A stretch of DNA of 64,000 nt. Source: Maricaulis sp034659015 (lineage in GTDB: Bacteria > Pseudomonadota > Alphaproteobacteria > Caulobacterales > Maricaulaceae). Location: the NCBI GenBank assembly GCA_034659015.1, contig JAYEGL010000016.1:62001-126000 (forward strand), read 5' to 3'. The notes under the pieces are model-generated. The model worked only from the letters and a program-made list of their open reading frames with translations, was not told where the DNA came from and ran no database searches. This document shows positions 16,636-25,009 of the stretch, piece after piece (the stretch's first letter is position 1; every line of letters begins with the position of its first letter). A program made the position numbers and the translations under genes.

Positions 16636-17108
16636 TGATGCGTGGCCTTGCCATACTCGCGCTTTGCGGCGTGGCGGCCTGTTCGGGCGGCAATGGCGGC
16701 GGCAGCCTGGATGCCGACGCCCGCGAGGCGCTCGACTGGGCGGTGCTGGAGGCGGGGCCGGACAGCGTGCCGGTCTATTCCGAGGTCGCGCTGATGGGCT
16801 GCCGCATGTCCGGCGGCGCGCCGCTGTGCGGCTCCTGCACGGTGACAGCCGCGACGGCGCAGTACGAGCACAGCGTGGACGGCACGCTCGAGGAACACCG
16901 CATGGACCGCACCGACGAGGAAGGCCGTATTCGCGTCGGCGTGACGTCCGAACTCGACCACCGGGATTTCCCGCATGACGGCACCCGTGCCGGTATCGAC
17001 GCCGCGATCGCCGATGCCCGCGACTGGTGCGAGGCCTTTCATCCGGAGCGGTACGACGTCCTGAGGGACGTGCGTGACACCGAGATTTCGACAGGGGATG
17101 AGGAATGA
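16635..17108 (+). CDS. Predicted small lipoprotein in the nuo operon
   Basis: 157 residues. The N-terminus is a short hydrophobic stretch ending in VAAC (Cys16), followed by a Ser/Gly-rich linker, which is a lipobox and predicts a lipid-anchored periplasmic protein. The mature part has a GC...CGSC cysteine cluster near residues 55-68 and one more Cys near residue 131, so disulfides or metal binding are possible. The rest is acidic and without a recognised domain. Its start overlaps the previous stop (TAATG), and its TGA overlaps the nuoE ATG (ATGA). It could be an accessory or assembly factor, but nothing proves a link to complex I beyond the operon. Confidence 0.65.
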   Translation: MMRGLAILALCGVAACSGGNGGGSLDADAREALDWAVLEAGPDSVPVYSEVALMGCRMSGGAPLCGSCTVTAATAQYEHSVDGTLEEHRMDRTDEEGRIRVGVTSELDHRDFPHDGTRAGIDAAIADARDWCEAFHPERYDVLRDVRDTEISTGDEE

Positions 17109-17779
17109 GCGTTCGACGCTTGGCAAAGGACCAGCCCGAGAGCTTCGCCTTCAACAAGAAGAGCGAGGACGAGATCAAGTTCTGGCTGGCGAAATATCCC
17201 GAGGACAAGAAGGCCTCGGCCGTCATCCCGATGCTGTGGATCGCGCAGAAGCAGGAAGGCTGGGTCAGCGAACCGGCCCTGCGGGACATCGCGGACCGGC
17301 TGGAGATGCCCTATATCCGCGTCTACGAGGTCGCGACCTTCTACACCATGTTCAACCTGGCCCCGGTCGGCGAGAATCTGGTCCAGGTCTGCGGCACGAC
17401 GCCGTGCATGCTGCGCGGCTCGGACGAGCTGATCTCGATCTGCAAGAAGCGGATCGGCGAGCAGCACGAGATTTCCGGGGACGGCAAGTTCACCTGGGTC
17501 GAGGTGGAATGCATGGGCGCCTGCGCCAATGCGCCGATGATCCAGCTCGCCAACAAGGACGGCGACCACTACATCGAGGATCTCGACGCGGAGAAATTCG
17601 AGAAATTGCTCGACGATCTCGCCGCCGGCAAAACGGTCGAGTACGGCCCGCAATCCGAGCGCAACGCGTCCGAACCGCACGGCACGAAAGTGCTCACCGA
17701 CGAGAGCCTCTATGACGGCTCCGCGGCCAAGCCGGTGACGCTGCCCAACAGCAGCAAGTCTGAAAAGGCGGAGGGCTAG
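17105..17779 (+). CDS. nuoE: NADH-quinone oxidoreductase subunit E
   Basis: NuoE carries the [2Fe-2S] cluster N1a in the NADH-oxidising module. It has 224 residues. Cluster ligands are in CGTTPCMLRG and ECMGACANAPM. The protein is about 50 residues longer than E. coli NuoE because of a C-terminal tail rich in Ser, Lys and Glu, common in alphaproteobacteria. Confidence 0.97.
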   Translation: MSVRRLAKDQPESFAFNKKSEDEIKFWLAKYPEDKKASAVIPMLWIAQKQEGWVSEPALRDIADRLEMPYIRVYEVATFYTMFNLAPVGENLVQVCGTTPCMLRGSDELISICKKRIGEQHEISGDGKFTWVEVECMGACANAPMIQLANKDGDHYIEDLDAEKFEKLLDDLAAGKTVEYGPQSERNASEPHGTKVLTDESLYDGSAAKPVTLPNSSKSEKAEG

Positions 17780-17782
17780 ACC

Positions 17783-19096
17783 ATGACGCAACTCCTCCAG
17801 GACAAGGACCGGATCTTCACCAACCTGTTCGGGCATCACTCCCCGGATCTCGACGCGGCCAGGCAGCGCGGCGCCTGGAACGGCACCAAGGAGATGCTGG
17901 AAGAGGGCCGCGACTGGATCATCGAGCAGATGAAGGACTCCGGCCTGCGCGGCCGCGGCGGCGCCGGTTTCCCGACCGGGCTGAAATGGTCCTTCATGCC
18001 CAAGGAAGTGGGCGCCCGCCCGCACTATCTCGTCGTCAATGCCGACGAATCCGAGCCGGGCACGTGCAAGGACCGCGAGATCATGCGGCACGATCCGCAT
18101 CTGCTGATCGAGGGCTGCCTGATCGCCTCCTTCGCGATGCAGGCCCATGCCTGCTACATCTATCTGCGAGGCGAATACGTCACCGAACGCCTGGCCATGG
18201 AAAAGGCCGTCAAGGAGGCCTATGAGGCCAAGCTGATCGGCGACGACAACGTCCATGGCTGGGACTTCCACGTCTATATCCATCACGGCGCCGGCGCCTA
18301 TATCTGCGGCGAGGAAACGGCCCTGCTGGAAAGCCTGGAAGGCAAGAAGGGCCAGCCGCGCCTGAAGCCGCCGTTTCCGGCCAATGCCGGTCTCTATGGC
18401 TGCCCGACCACGGTGAACAATGTCGAATCCATCGCGGTCGCGGGCACCATCCTGCGCCGCGGCGCTCAATGGTTCGCCTCCTTCGGGCGCGAGCGGAATG
18501 TCGGCACGAAGATCTTCTCGATCTCCGGCCATGTGAACAATCCGTGCAATGTCGAAGAAGCCATGTCGATCCCGATGAAGACGCTCATCGAGACGCATGC
18601 CGGCGGCGTGCGCGGCGGCTGGGACAATCTGAAGGCCGTCATTCCGGGCGGGTCCTCGGTGTCGCTCCTGCCGAAAGACATCTGCGACGATGTCCTCATG
18701 GATTTCGACGCGCTGCAGGCGCACAAGTCAGGCTTGGGCACGGCCGCCGTCATCGTCATGGACAAATCCACCGACGTGGTGAAGGCGATCGCGCGCATCT
18801 CCTACTTCTACCGTCACGAGAGCTGCGGCCAGTGCACGCCCTGCCGGGAAGGCACCGGCTGGATGTGGCGCGTTCTGGAGCGCATGGCGAAGGGCGAAAG
18901 CTCGACCGGGGAGATCGACATGCTCCTCGACGTCGCCGGCCAGGTGGAAGGCCACACGATCTGCGCCCTCGGCGATGCGGCCGCCTGGCCGGTCCAGGGG
19001 CTCATCCGCCATTTCCGCGCGGAGATCGAGGAGCGCATCAACAATTACCGCGCCGGCAAGCCGGTGTTCGTTTCGCAAGCCGTAGCCGCAGAATAG
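17783..19096 (+). CDS. nuoF: NADH-quinone oxidoreductase subunit F
   Basis: NuoF binds NADH and FMN and carries cluster N3. It has 437 residues. The GRGGAGFPTGLKW nucleotide motif and the SCGQCTPCREG cluster motif are intact. It follows nuoE by 3 bp. In most nuo operons nuoG follows directly; here a sulfotransferase-like gene intervenes, 22 bp downstream. Confidence 0.98.
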   Translation: MTQLLQDKDRIFTNLFGHHSPDLDAARQRGAWNGTKEMLEEGRDWIIEQMKDSGLRGRGGAGFPTGLKWSFMPKEVGARPHYLVVNADESEPGTCKDREIMRHDPHLLIEGCLIASFAMQAHACYIYLRGEYVTERLAMEKAVKEAYEAKLIGDDNVHGWDFHVYIHHGAGAYICGEETALLESLEGKKGQPRLKPPFPANAGLYGCPTTVNNVESIAVAGTILRRGAQWFASFGRERNVGTKIFSISGHVNNPCNVEEAMSIPMKTLIETHAGGVRGGWDNLKAVIPGGSSVSLLPKDICDDVLMDFDALQAHKSGLGTAAVIVMDKSTDVVKAIARISYFYRHESCGQCTPCREGTGWMWRVLERMAKGESSTGEIDMLLDVAGQVEGHTICALGDAAAWPVQGLIRHFRAEIEERINNYRAGKPVFVSQAVAAE

Positions 19097-19118
19097 GTGA
19101 GGGTGATCCGTCTTTCCC

Positions 19119-20378
19119 ATGGTTGAAACCGCATTCATCCATATCGGCACGGAAAAGACCGGCACGACGACGATACAGGACTTCCTGTATCGCAACGCCT
19201 CCGCTCTGGAAGCGGCGGGCCATGCCGTGCTGTCGAATATGGGCGGGCGCAACCATACAAGGCTGGCGGCCTATGCCATGGCCGATACCGGGCCGGCGAA
19301 CAGCCTGCATCTGCGCTACCGGATCGACGGCCCGCAGGCGCGCGCCGCGTTCGACGCGGGTGTCGAGGCCGATCTGGCGAAAGCGGTCGAGGCCGCGCCG
19401 AGCGCCCGGCACCTGCTGGCCTCCAGCGAACATCTGCAGAGCCGTCTGCGCACCACGGACGAGCTGGAAAAGCTCAAGGCGCTGTTCGCGCGTCACGTGA
19501 AGACCTGCAAGATCGTCGTTTATCTGCGCCGCCAGGACGAGATGGCGGTCAGCCTCTATTCCACGCGCCTGAAGGCCGGAAATGTCGCCAAATCGACCCT
19601 CTTCCCCGCCGAGGGCAGCCTGCCCTTCATGTACGACTATGCGGCCCTCATGGACCGTCTGGTTGCGGTGTTCGGCGAGGAGAATGTCATTGTGCGCCTG
19701 TTCGATCGCGGACAGCTGGTCGAGGGCGATCTGATCGCCGACTATGCCGATGCGATCGGTCTGGATGGCGTGGCGGATCTGGAACGGCCGGACGCGCGCA
19801 ACCCGTCCCTGTCCAATCTCGGCATCCGTTTTCTCGAAGCCTTCAACGAGCATGTGCCTGATCGCGTGGACGGCCAGTTCAACAGGGAACGGCGCAATCT
19901 GGTGCCGATCATGGAAGAGCATTTCGCCGGGCGCAGTGCGCTGGTGGCGCGGGCCGAGGCCGAGGCCTTCTACGACCGGTTCTGCGAGGGCAATGCCACG
20001 ATCCGGGCCCGTTTCTTTCCGGAGCTGGATCGCGAGACGCTGTTCTCGGAAGATTTCAGCGCCTATCCGGAAACCGCCGATGCCGGGGAATACGGTTTCG
20101 ACGATGCGGTGGGCGTGGCGGCCAAACTCTGGGTCGGCGCCTCGCGCGAGGTTTTGCGCGTGCAGGCGGAAAACCAGTTCCTGCGCGGGCAGTTGCTGGT
20201 GATGCGGAGCGATTTCGACGGTGCCATCACCCACTTCCAACGCGCGGTGGATACGCTTAACACGGCGCCGGAACGGTATGTACGTGCCCTCGAGACCTCG
20301 CGCCGCCGGGCCGGGGCTGCCGCCGCGGCGGGTGACACGAATTCGATGGTTGAGGCCGAAGGGCCGAGGAACAAGTGA
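19119..20378 (+). CDS. Sulfotransferase-like protein inserted between nuoF and nuoG
   Basis: 419 residues. The N-terminal motif IHIGTEKTGTTTIQ matches the 5'-phosphosulfate loop of PAPS-dependent sulfotransferases. The later segment YLRRQDEMAVSLYS has the Arg and Ser expected at the 3'-phosphate site. The C-terminal 70 residues (GASREVLRVQAENQ onward) look like a TPR-type helical repeat. These enzymes transfer sulfate to sugars, lipids or proteins; the acceptor is unknown. Its TGA overlaps the nuoG ATG (TGATG), so it is coupled to nuoG translation. Base composition is not obviously different from its neighbours, and I found no flanking repeats. It is not a complex I subunit. Confidence 0.8.
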   Translation: MVETAFIHIGTEKTGTTTIQDFLYRNASALEAAGHAVLSNMGGRNHTRLAAYAMADTGPANSLHLRYRIDGPQARAAFDAGVEADLAKAVEAAPSARHLLASSEHLQSRLRTTDELEKLKALFARHVKTCKIVVYLRRQDEMAVSLYSTRLKAGNVAKSTLFPAEGSLPFMYDYAALMDRLVAVFGEENVIVRLFDRGQLVEGDLIADYADAIGLDGVADLERPDARNPSLSNLGIRFLEAFNEHVPDRVDGQFNRERRNLVPIMEEHFAGRSALVARAEAEAFYDRFCEGNATIRARFFPELDRETLFSEDFSAYPETADAGEYGFDDAVGVAAKLWVGASREVLRVQAENQFLRGQLLVMRSDFDGAITHFQRAVDTLNTAPERYVRALETSRRRAGAAAAAGDTNSMVEAEGPRNK

Positions 20379-22471
20379 TGAGCGAAGATCTCCGCAAAAT
20401 CATCGTCGACGGCGAGGAAATCGAGGTTCCCACCTCCTTCACGCTGTTGCAGGCCGCCGAGGCAGCCGGCCGGGAAATCCCGCGCTTCTGCTATCACGAG
20501 CGCCTGTCGGTCGCCGGCAATTGCCGGATGTGCCTGGTGGAACTCGTCGGCGCGCCCAAGCCGGCGGCGTCCTGCGCGATGCAGGTCAAGGACATGCGCG
20601 GCGGGCCGAACGGCGAACCGCCGGCGATGAATACGCTGTCGCCGATGGTGAAGAAGGCGCGCGAAGGGGTGATGGAGTTCCTGCTCATCAACCACCCGTT
20701 GGACTGCCCGATCTGCGACCAGGGCGGCGAGTGCGACCTGCAGGACCAGTCCCTGGTCTATGGCCGAACCGGCTCGCGCTTCCCGGAAAACAAGCGCGCC
20801 GTGGAAGACAAGGAGATGGGTCCGATCATCAAGACGGAGATGACGCGCTGCATCCAGTGCACGCGCTGCGTCCGCTTCGTCACCGAGGTCGCCGGCGTGC
20901 CGGAGATCGGCATGATCGGCCGCGGCGAGGATGCCGAGATCACGACCTATCTGGAAAACGCGGTGACGTCGGAACTGTCCGGCAATGTCATCGATCTGTG
21001 CCCGGTCGGCGCGTTGACGTCCAAGCCCTACGCCTTCAACGCCCGTCCCTGGGAGCTGAAGAAGACAGAGACCGTCGATGTGATGGACGCGGTCGGCTCG
21101 AACATCCGCGTGGATGCCCGCGGCGGCGCCGTGCTGCGCATCCTGCCGCGCGTCCATGAGGGCGTGAACGAGGAGTGGATCTCCGACAAGACGCGCTATG
21201 CCTGGGAAGGCCTGGGCAAGCAGCGCCTGGACAAGCCCTATGTCCGCGAGAGCGGCAAGCTGCGCCCGGCCGGCTGGAGCGAGGCCCTCGACGTCGCCGC
21301 CAAGCGGCTGTCCGGCGATGCGTCCAAGATCGGCATGATCGCCGGCGATCTGTGCTCCGCCGAGGAGATGAAGGCCGCCAAGGATCTCGCCGACGCGCTG
21401 GGCATCGCCTCGATCGACTGCCGCCAGGATGGCGCCAAGATCGGCACGGGGCCGCGTCAGGAATACCTGTTCAACGCCACGATCGCCGGGATCGAGGAGG
21501 CCGACGCCATTCTCGTCGTCGGCGCCGATCCGCGCACCGAGGCGGCCATTATCAATGCCCGCATCCGCAAGACCTGGCTCAACAATGACACCCGGGTCGG
21601 CGTGATCGGCGAGCCGGTCGATCTGACCTACGAGTACGAACATCTCGGCACCAGCGCCAAGGATCTGGCTGGTCTCAAGCGCAAGCGCTCCGGCTTCATC
21701 AAGACGCTGAAGGATGCCGAACGTCCGCTGATCCTGGTCGGTTCCGCCGCTCTGGCGCGCGAAGACGGCGCCCAGGTGCTGCGCGCGGCCGGCGACCTCG
21801 CCGCGTCCGTGGGCGCGGTCAAGGAGGGCTGGAACGGCTTCTGCGTCCTGCACACGGCGGCCAGCCGCGTGGCGGGCCTCGATCTCGGCTTCGTGCCGGG
21901 CGAGGGCGGCAAGGATGTCGCCGGAATGCAGTCCGGCGACATGGAGACCGTGGTGCTCATGGGCGCCGACGAGCTGGACATGTCCGCCTTCGGCGACGCT
22001 TTCGTGATCTATGTGGGCAGCCATGGCGATGCCGGCGCGCACCGCGCCGACCTCATCCTGCCGGGCGCGGCCTGGACGGAACAGGACGGCCTCTTTGCCA
22101 ATACCGAGGGCCGGGTCCAGCTGGCTTTCCGGTCGGTCTTCCCCAAGGGCGAAGCGAAGGAAAACTGGGCAATCTTCCGGGCGCTGTCCGACAAGGTCTC
22201 CAGGACGCTGCCCTACAACAATCTTACCGAACTGCGCCTGAAACTGTTCGAGGACGTTCCCGTCCTCGGCGGAATCGATCATGCGCCGGGGGCCGAAGGC
22301 GCGGCCGATTTCGATGTGAAATCGATCGGTGCCGACGGCGATGTGTCCGACACGGCCTTCACGCCGGCCGTGCGCAATTTCTACTTCACCAACCCGATAG
22401 CCCGGGCTTCCGAGACGCTGGCCGCTTGCGCCGCGCTCAAGGACGCCCCGGCGGCTGTTGCAGCGGAGTAA
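20378..22471 (+). CDS. nuoG: NADH-quinone oxidoreductase subunit G
   Basis: NuoG is the largest peripheral subunit and carries clusters N1b, N4 and N5 on the electron wire. It has 697 residues. Ligands are seen in CYHERLSVAGNCRMC, the HPLDCPICDQGGECDLQD region (His plus three Cys) and CIQCTRCVRF, followed by a molybdopterin-oxidoreductase-like fold that no longer binds cofactor. I prefer the ATG at 20378 to the GTG at 20375 because it overlaps the upstream stop in the usual TGATG manner. Confidence 0.97.
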   Translation: MSEDLRKIIVDGEEIEVPTSFTLLQAAEAAGREIPRFCYHERLSVAGNCRMCLVELVGAPKPAASCAMQVKDMRGGPNGEPPAMNTLSPMVKKAREGVMEFLLINHPLDCPICDQGGECDLQDQSLVYGRTGSRFPENKRAVEDKEMGPIIKTEMTRCIQCTRCVRFVTEVAGVPEIGMIGRGEDAEITTYLENAVTSELSGNVIDLCPVGALTSKPYAFNARPWELKKTETVDVMDAVGSNIRVDARGGAVLRILPRVHEGVNEEWISDKTRYAWEGLGKQRLDKPYVRESGKLRPAGWSEALDVAAKRLSGDASKIGMIAGDLCSAEEMKAAKDLADALGIASIDCRQDGAKIGTGPRQEYLFNATIAGIEEADAILVVGADPRTEAAIINARIRKTWLNNDTRVGVIGEPVDLTYEYEHLGTSAKDLAGLKRKRSGFIKTLKDAERPLILVGSAALAREDGAQVLRAAGDLAASVGAVKEGWNGFCVLHTAASRVAGLDLGFVPGEGGKDVAGMQSGDMETVVLMGADELDMSAFGDAFVIYVGSHGDAGAHRADLILPGAAWTEQDGLFANTEGRVQLAFRSVFPKGEAKENWAIFRALSDKVSRTLPYNNLTELRLKLFEDVPVLGGIDHAPGAEGAADFDVKSIGADGDVSDTAFTPAVRNFYFTNPIARASETLAACAALKDAPAAVAAE

Positions 22472-22474
22472 GCG

Positions 22475-23548
22475 ATGAGCGAGTTCGTCTCACAATTCGG
22501 CCCGCTCTGGGGCACGGTCGCCGTGATCGGCCAGATCCTGGGCTTCATGGTCGTCCTGCTGGTCTCGCTGGCCTTTTTGCTGCTGATGGACCGCAAGGTC
22601 TGGGCGGCGGTGCAGATGCGCAAGGGCCCGAACGTGGTCGGCGCCTTCGGCCTGCTGCAATCCTTCGCGGACTTCTTCAAGTTCGTGTTCAAGGAAATCG
22701 TCGTGCCGGCCGGGGCGGACCGCTCGCTCTTCCTGCTGGCGCCGCTGATCACGCTGATCCTGGCCTTCATCACCTGGGCCGTGGTGCCGGTGGCGCCGGG
22801 CTGGGTGATCGCCGATCTCAATGTCGGCATTCTCTACCTGTTCGCCATGTCCTCGCTGGGCGTCTACGGCATCATCATCGGCGGCTGGGCCTCGAACTCG
22901 AAATACCCCTTCCTGGGCGCGCTGCGCTCGGCGGCGCAGATGGTGTCCTATGAGGTCTCGATCGGCTTCATCATCGTCACCGTTCTGCTGTTCGCCGGCT
23001 CGATGCGCCTGAGCGACATCGTCGACATCCAGGCGGGCGGGTTCTGGAACTGGAACCTTCTGGCCTTCCATGCCTTCCCGCTGCCGATGTTCCTGGTGAT
23101 GGTCCCGATGGCAGCGGTGTTCTTCATCTCGGCCCTGGCCGAGACCAACCGTCCGCCCTTCGACCTGCCGGAAGCGGAATCCGAACTCGTCGCCGGCTAT
23201 CAGGTGGAGTACTCCTCCACGCCCTACCTGCTCTTCATGGTGGGCGAATATCTCAACATCGTGCTGATGTGCGCGATGACGACCATCCTCTTCTTCGGCG
23301 GCTGGCATGCGCCGTTCCCGGACGGCTTCGTCAATGACTGGCCCTATCTGGCCTCGCACCTGTGGCACTTCTTCTGGTTCGCTGCCAAGGTCGTGTTCTT
23401 CTTCTTCATGTTCGCCATGGTGAAGGCGCTGGTGCCGCGTTACCGCTACGACCAGCTGATGCGCCTGGGCTGGAAGATCTTCCTGCCGACCTCTCTGGCT
23501 GCGGTGGCCCTGGTGGGCGCTGCCGTCGTCTACGGCCCGCAAGGATAA
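22475..23548 (+). CDS. nuoH: NADH-quinone oxidoreductase subunit H
   Basis: NuoH is the membrane subunit that completes the ubiquinone site. It has 357 residues and about eight helices. Signatures include MDRKVWAAVQMRKGPNVVG near the N-terminus and the glutamate-rich ETNRPPFDLPEAESELVAGY loop. It starts 3 bp after nuoG. Confidence 0.98.
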   Translation: MSEFVSQFGPLWGTVAVIGQILGFMVVLLVSLAFLLLMDRKVWAAVQMRKGPNVVGAFGLLQSFADFFKFVFKEIVVPAGADRSLFLLAPLITLILAFITWAVVPVAPGWVIADLNVGILYLFAMSSLGVYGIIIGGWASNSKYPFLGALRSAAQMVSYEVSIGFIIVTVLLFAGSMRLSDIVDIQAGGFWNWNLLAFHAFPLPMFLVMVPMAAVFFISALAETNRPPFDLPEAESELVAGYQVEYSSTPYLLFMVGEYLNIVLMCAMTTILFFGGWHAPFPDGFVNDWPYLASHLWHFFWFAAKVVFFFFMFAMVKALVPRYRYDQLMRLGWKIFLPTSLAAVALVGAAVVYGPQG

Positions 23549-23553
23549 GTCCC

Positions 23554-24042
23554 ATGAGCCGATTGCAACAAACCCTTCGCGGCGCCCTCCTGATGGACTT
23601 CTGGTCCGCTTTCGGGCTGGGCATGCGCTACTTCTTCAAGAAGAAGGCGACGCTGAACTATCCCTTCGAGAAAGGCCCGCTGAGCCCGCGCTTCCGCGGC
23701 CAGCACGCGCTGCGCCGCTATGCCAACGGGGAAGAGCGCTGCATCGCCTGCAAGCTGTGCGAGGCGATCTGCCCGGCGCTGGCGATCACGATCGAGGCGG
23801 AACCGCGCGAGGACGGGTCGCGCCGGACCACGCGCTACGACATCGACATGACCAAATGCATCTATTGCGGCTATTGCCAGGAGGCATGCCCGGTGGATGC
23901 GATCGTGGAAGGCCCGAACTTCGAGTTCGCGGCCGAAACCCGCGAAGAACTTTTCTACGACAAGGCAAAACTGCTCGAGAACGGCGATCGCTGGGAACGG
24001 GAAATTGCCAGAAACCTGGAACTCGACGCGCCGTACCGCTGA
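23554..24042 (+). CDS. nuoI: NADH-quinone oxidoreductase subunit I
   Basis: NuoI holds clusters N6a and N6b. It has 162 residues from the ATG at 23554; the frame is open upstream, but that part overlaps nuoH and is shadow. Two four-cysteine ferredoxin motifs are intact: CIACKLCEAICP and CIYCGYCQEACP. Confidence 0.98.
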   Translation: MSRLQQTLRGALLMDFWSAFGLGMRYFFKKKATLNYPFEKGPLSPRFRGQHALRRYANGEERCIACKLCEAICPALAITIEAEPREDGSRRTTRYDIDMTKCIYCGYCQEACPVDAIVEGPNFEFAAETREELFYDKAKLLENGDRWEREIARNLELDAPYR

Positions 24043-24083
24043 TCCGCGGCACGTTGGCTGAACGATAAACGGAAGAGGGCATC

Positions 24084-24695
24084 ATGCTCGCAACACTGGC
24101 CTTCTGGGCCTTTTCCGGAGTGGCGATCCTGTCGGCCCTGATGGTCGTCATCGCCCGCAACCCGGTGAGGTCCGTCTTGTTCCTGATCCTGGCCTTCATC
24201 TCGGCCGCGGGTCTGTTCGTGCTGCTGGGCGCCGAATTCCTGGCGATGCTGCTGATCGTCGTCTATGTCGGCGCCGTCGCGGTGCTCTTCCTGTTCGTCG
24301 TGATGATGCTGGACGTCGATTTCGCCGAGCTGAAACAGGGCTTCCTGAGCTATCTGCCGCTGGGCGGGCTGGTCGCCATCGTGCTCGCCATCGAGCTGGC
24401 GATGATCGGCATGTCCTGGCAGAGCTCGCCGCAGGCCGACGCCCTGCGCGCCGCGGCCATGCCGGACAACATGACCAATATCGAGGCGCTGGGCACGCTG
24501 ATCTACGACCAGTACGTCTACTTCTTCCAGGCGGCAGGCCTGATCCTGCTCGTGGCCATGATCGGCGCCATCGTGCTGACCCTGCGCCACAAGGAAGGCG
24601 TCAAGCGCCAGAATGTGAGCGCGCAGGTCGGTCGCGACCGCAAGGACGCCGTCGAAATGCTGGATATCAAGCCGGGACAGGGGATTGGAGAATGA
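24084..24695 (+). CDS. nuoJ: NADH-quinone oxidoreductase subunit J
   Basis: NuoJ is a five-helix membrane subunit whose third helix takes part in coupling. It has 203 residues. The conserved VVYVGAVAVLFLFVVMMLDV segment is complete. It starts 41 bp after nuoI, one of the larger gaps in the operon, with GGAAGAGGG as ribosome site. Confidence 0.97.
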   Translation: MLATLAFWAFSGVAILSALMVVIARNPVRSVLFLILAFISAAGLFVLLGAEFLAMLLIVVYVGAVAVLFLFVVMMLDVDFAELKQGFLSYLPLGGLVAIVLAIELAMIGMSWQSSPQADALRAAAMPDNMTNIEALGTLIYDQYVYFFQAAGLILLVAMIGAIVLTLRHKEGVKRQNVSAQVGRDRKDAVEMLDIKPGQGIGE

Positions 24696-25003
24696 TGGAG
24701 ATCGGGCTGGGGCATTACCTCGCCGTCGCCGCGGTGCTCTTCACCATCGGCGTGTTCGGCATCTTCGTGAACCGCAAGAACGTCATCATCCTCCTGATGT
24801 CGATCGAGCTCATCCTCTTGTCGGTGAACATCAACCTGGTCGCCTTCTCCTCCTTCCTGGGGGACATGGCCGGGCAGGTCTTCGCACTCTTCGTACTGAC
24901 CGTGGCCGCGGCGGAAGCCGCCGTGGGCCTGGCCATTCTCGTCGTCTTCTTCCGCAACCGGGGCGATATCTCGGTTGAGGGCGTCAACCTGATGAAGGGC
25001 TAG
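24692..25003 (+). CDS. nuoK: NADH-quinone oxidoreductase subunit K
   Basis: NuoK is a three-helix antiporter-like membrane subunit. It has 103 residues. The conserved intramembrane glutamates are visible in SIELIL and AAAEAAVGLA. Two consecutive ATGs (24692, 24695) are possible; the first overlaps the nuoJ stop (ATGA). Confidence 0.97.
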   Translation: MMEIGLGHYLAVAAVLFTIGVFGIFVNRKNVIILLMSIELILLSVNINLVAFSSFLGDMAGQVFALFVLTVAAAEAAVGLAILVVFFRNRGDISVEGVNLMKG

Positions 25004-25009
25004 GGGATC

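Noticed and set aside
19097..20378. Sulfotransferase as part of a mobile element
   Set aside because: No flanking repeats, transposase or clear composition shift was seen around it.
20063..22282. Open frame of 739 codons on the minus strand across nuoG
   Set aside because: Antisense shadow of nuoG with no family features.
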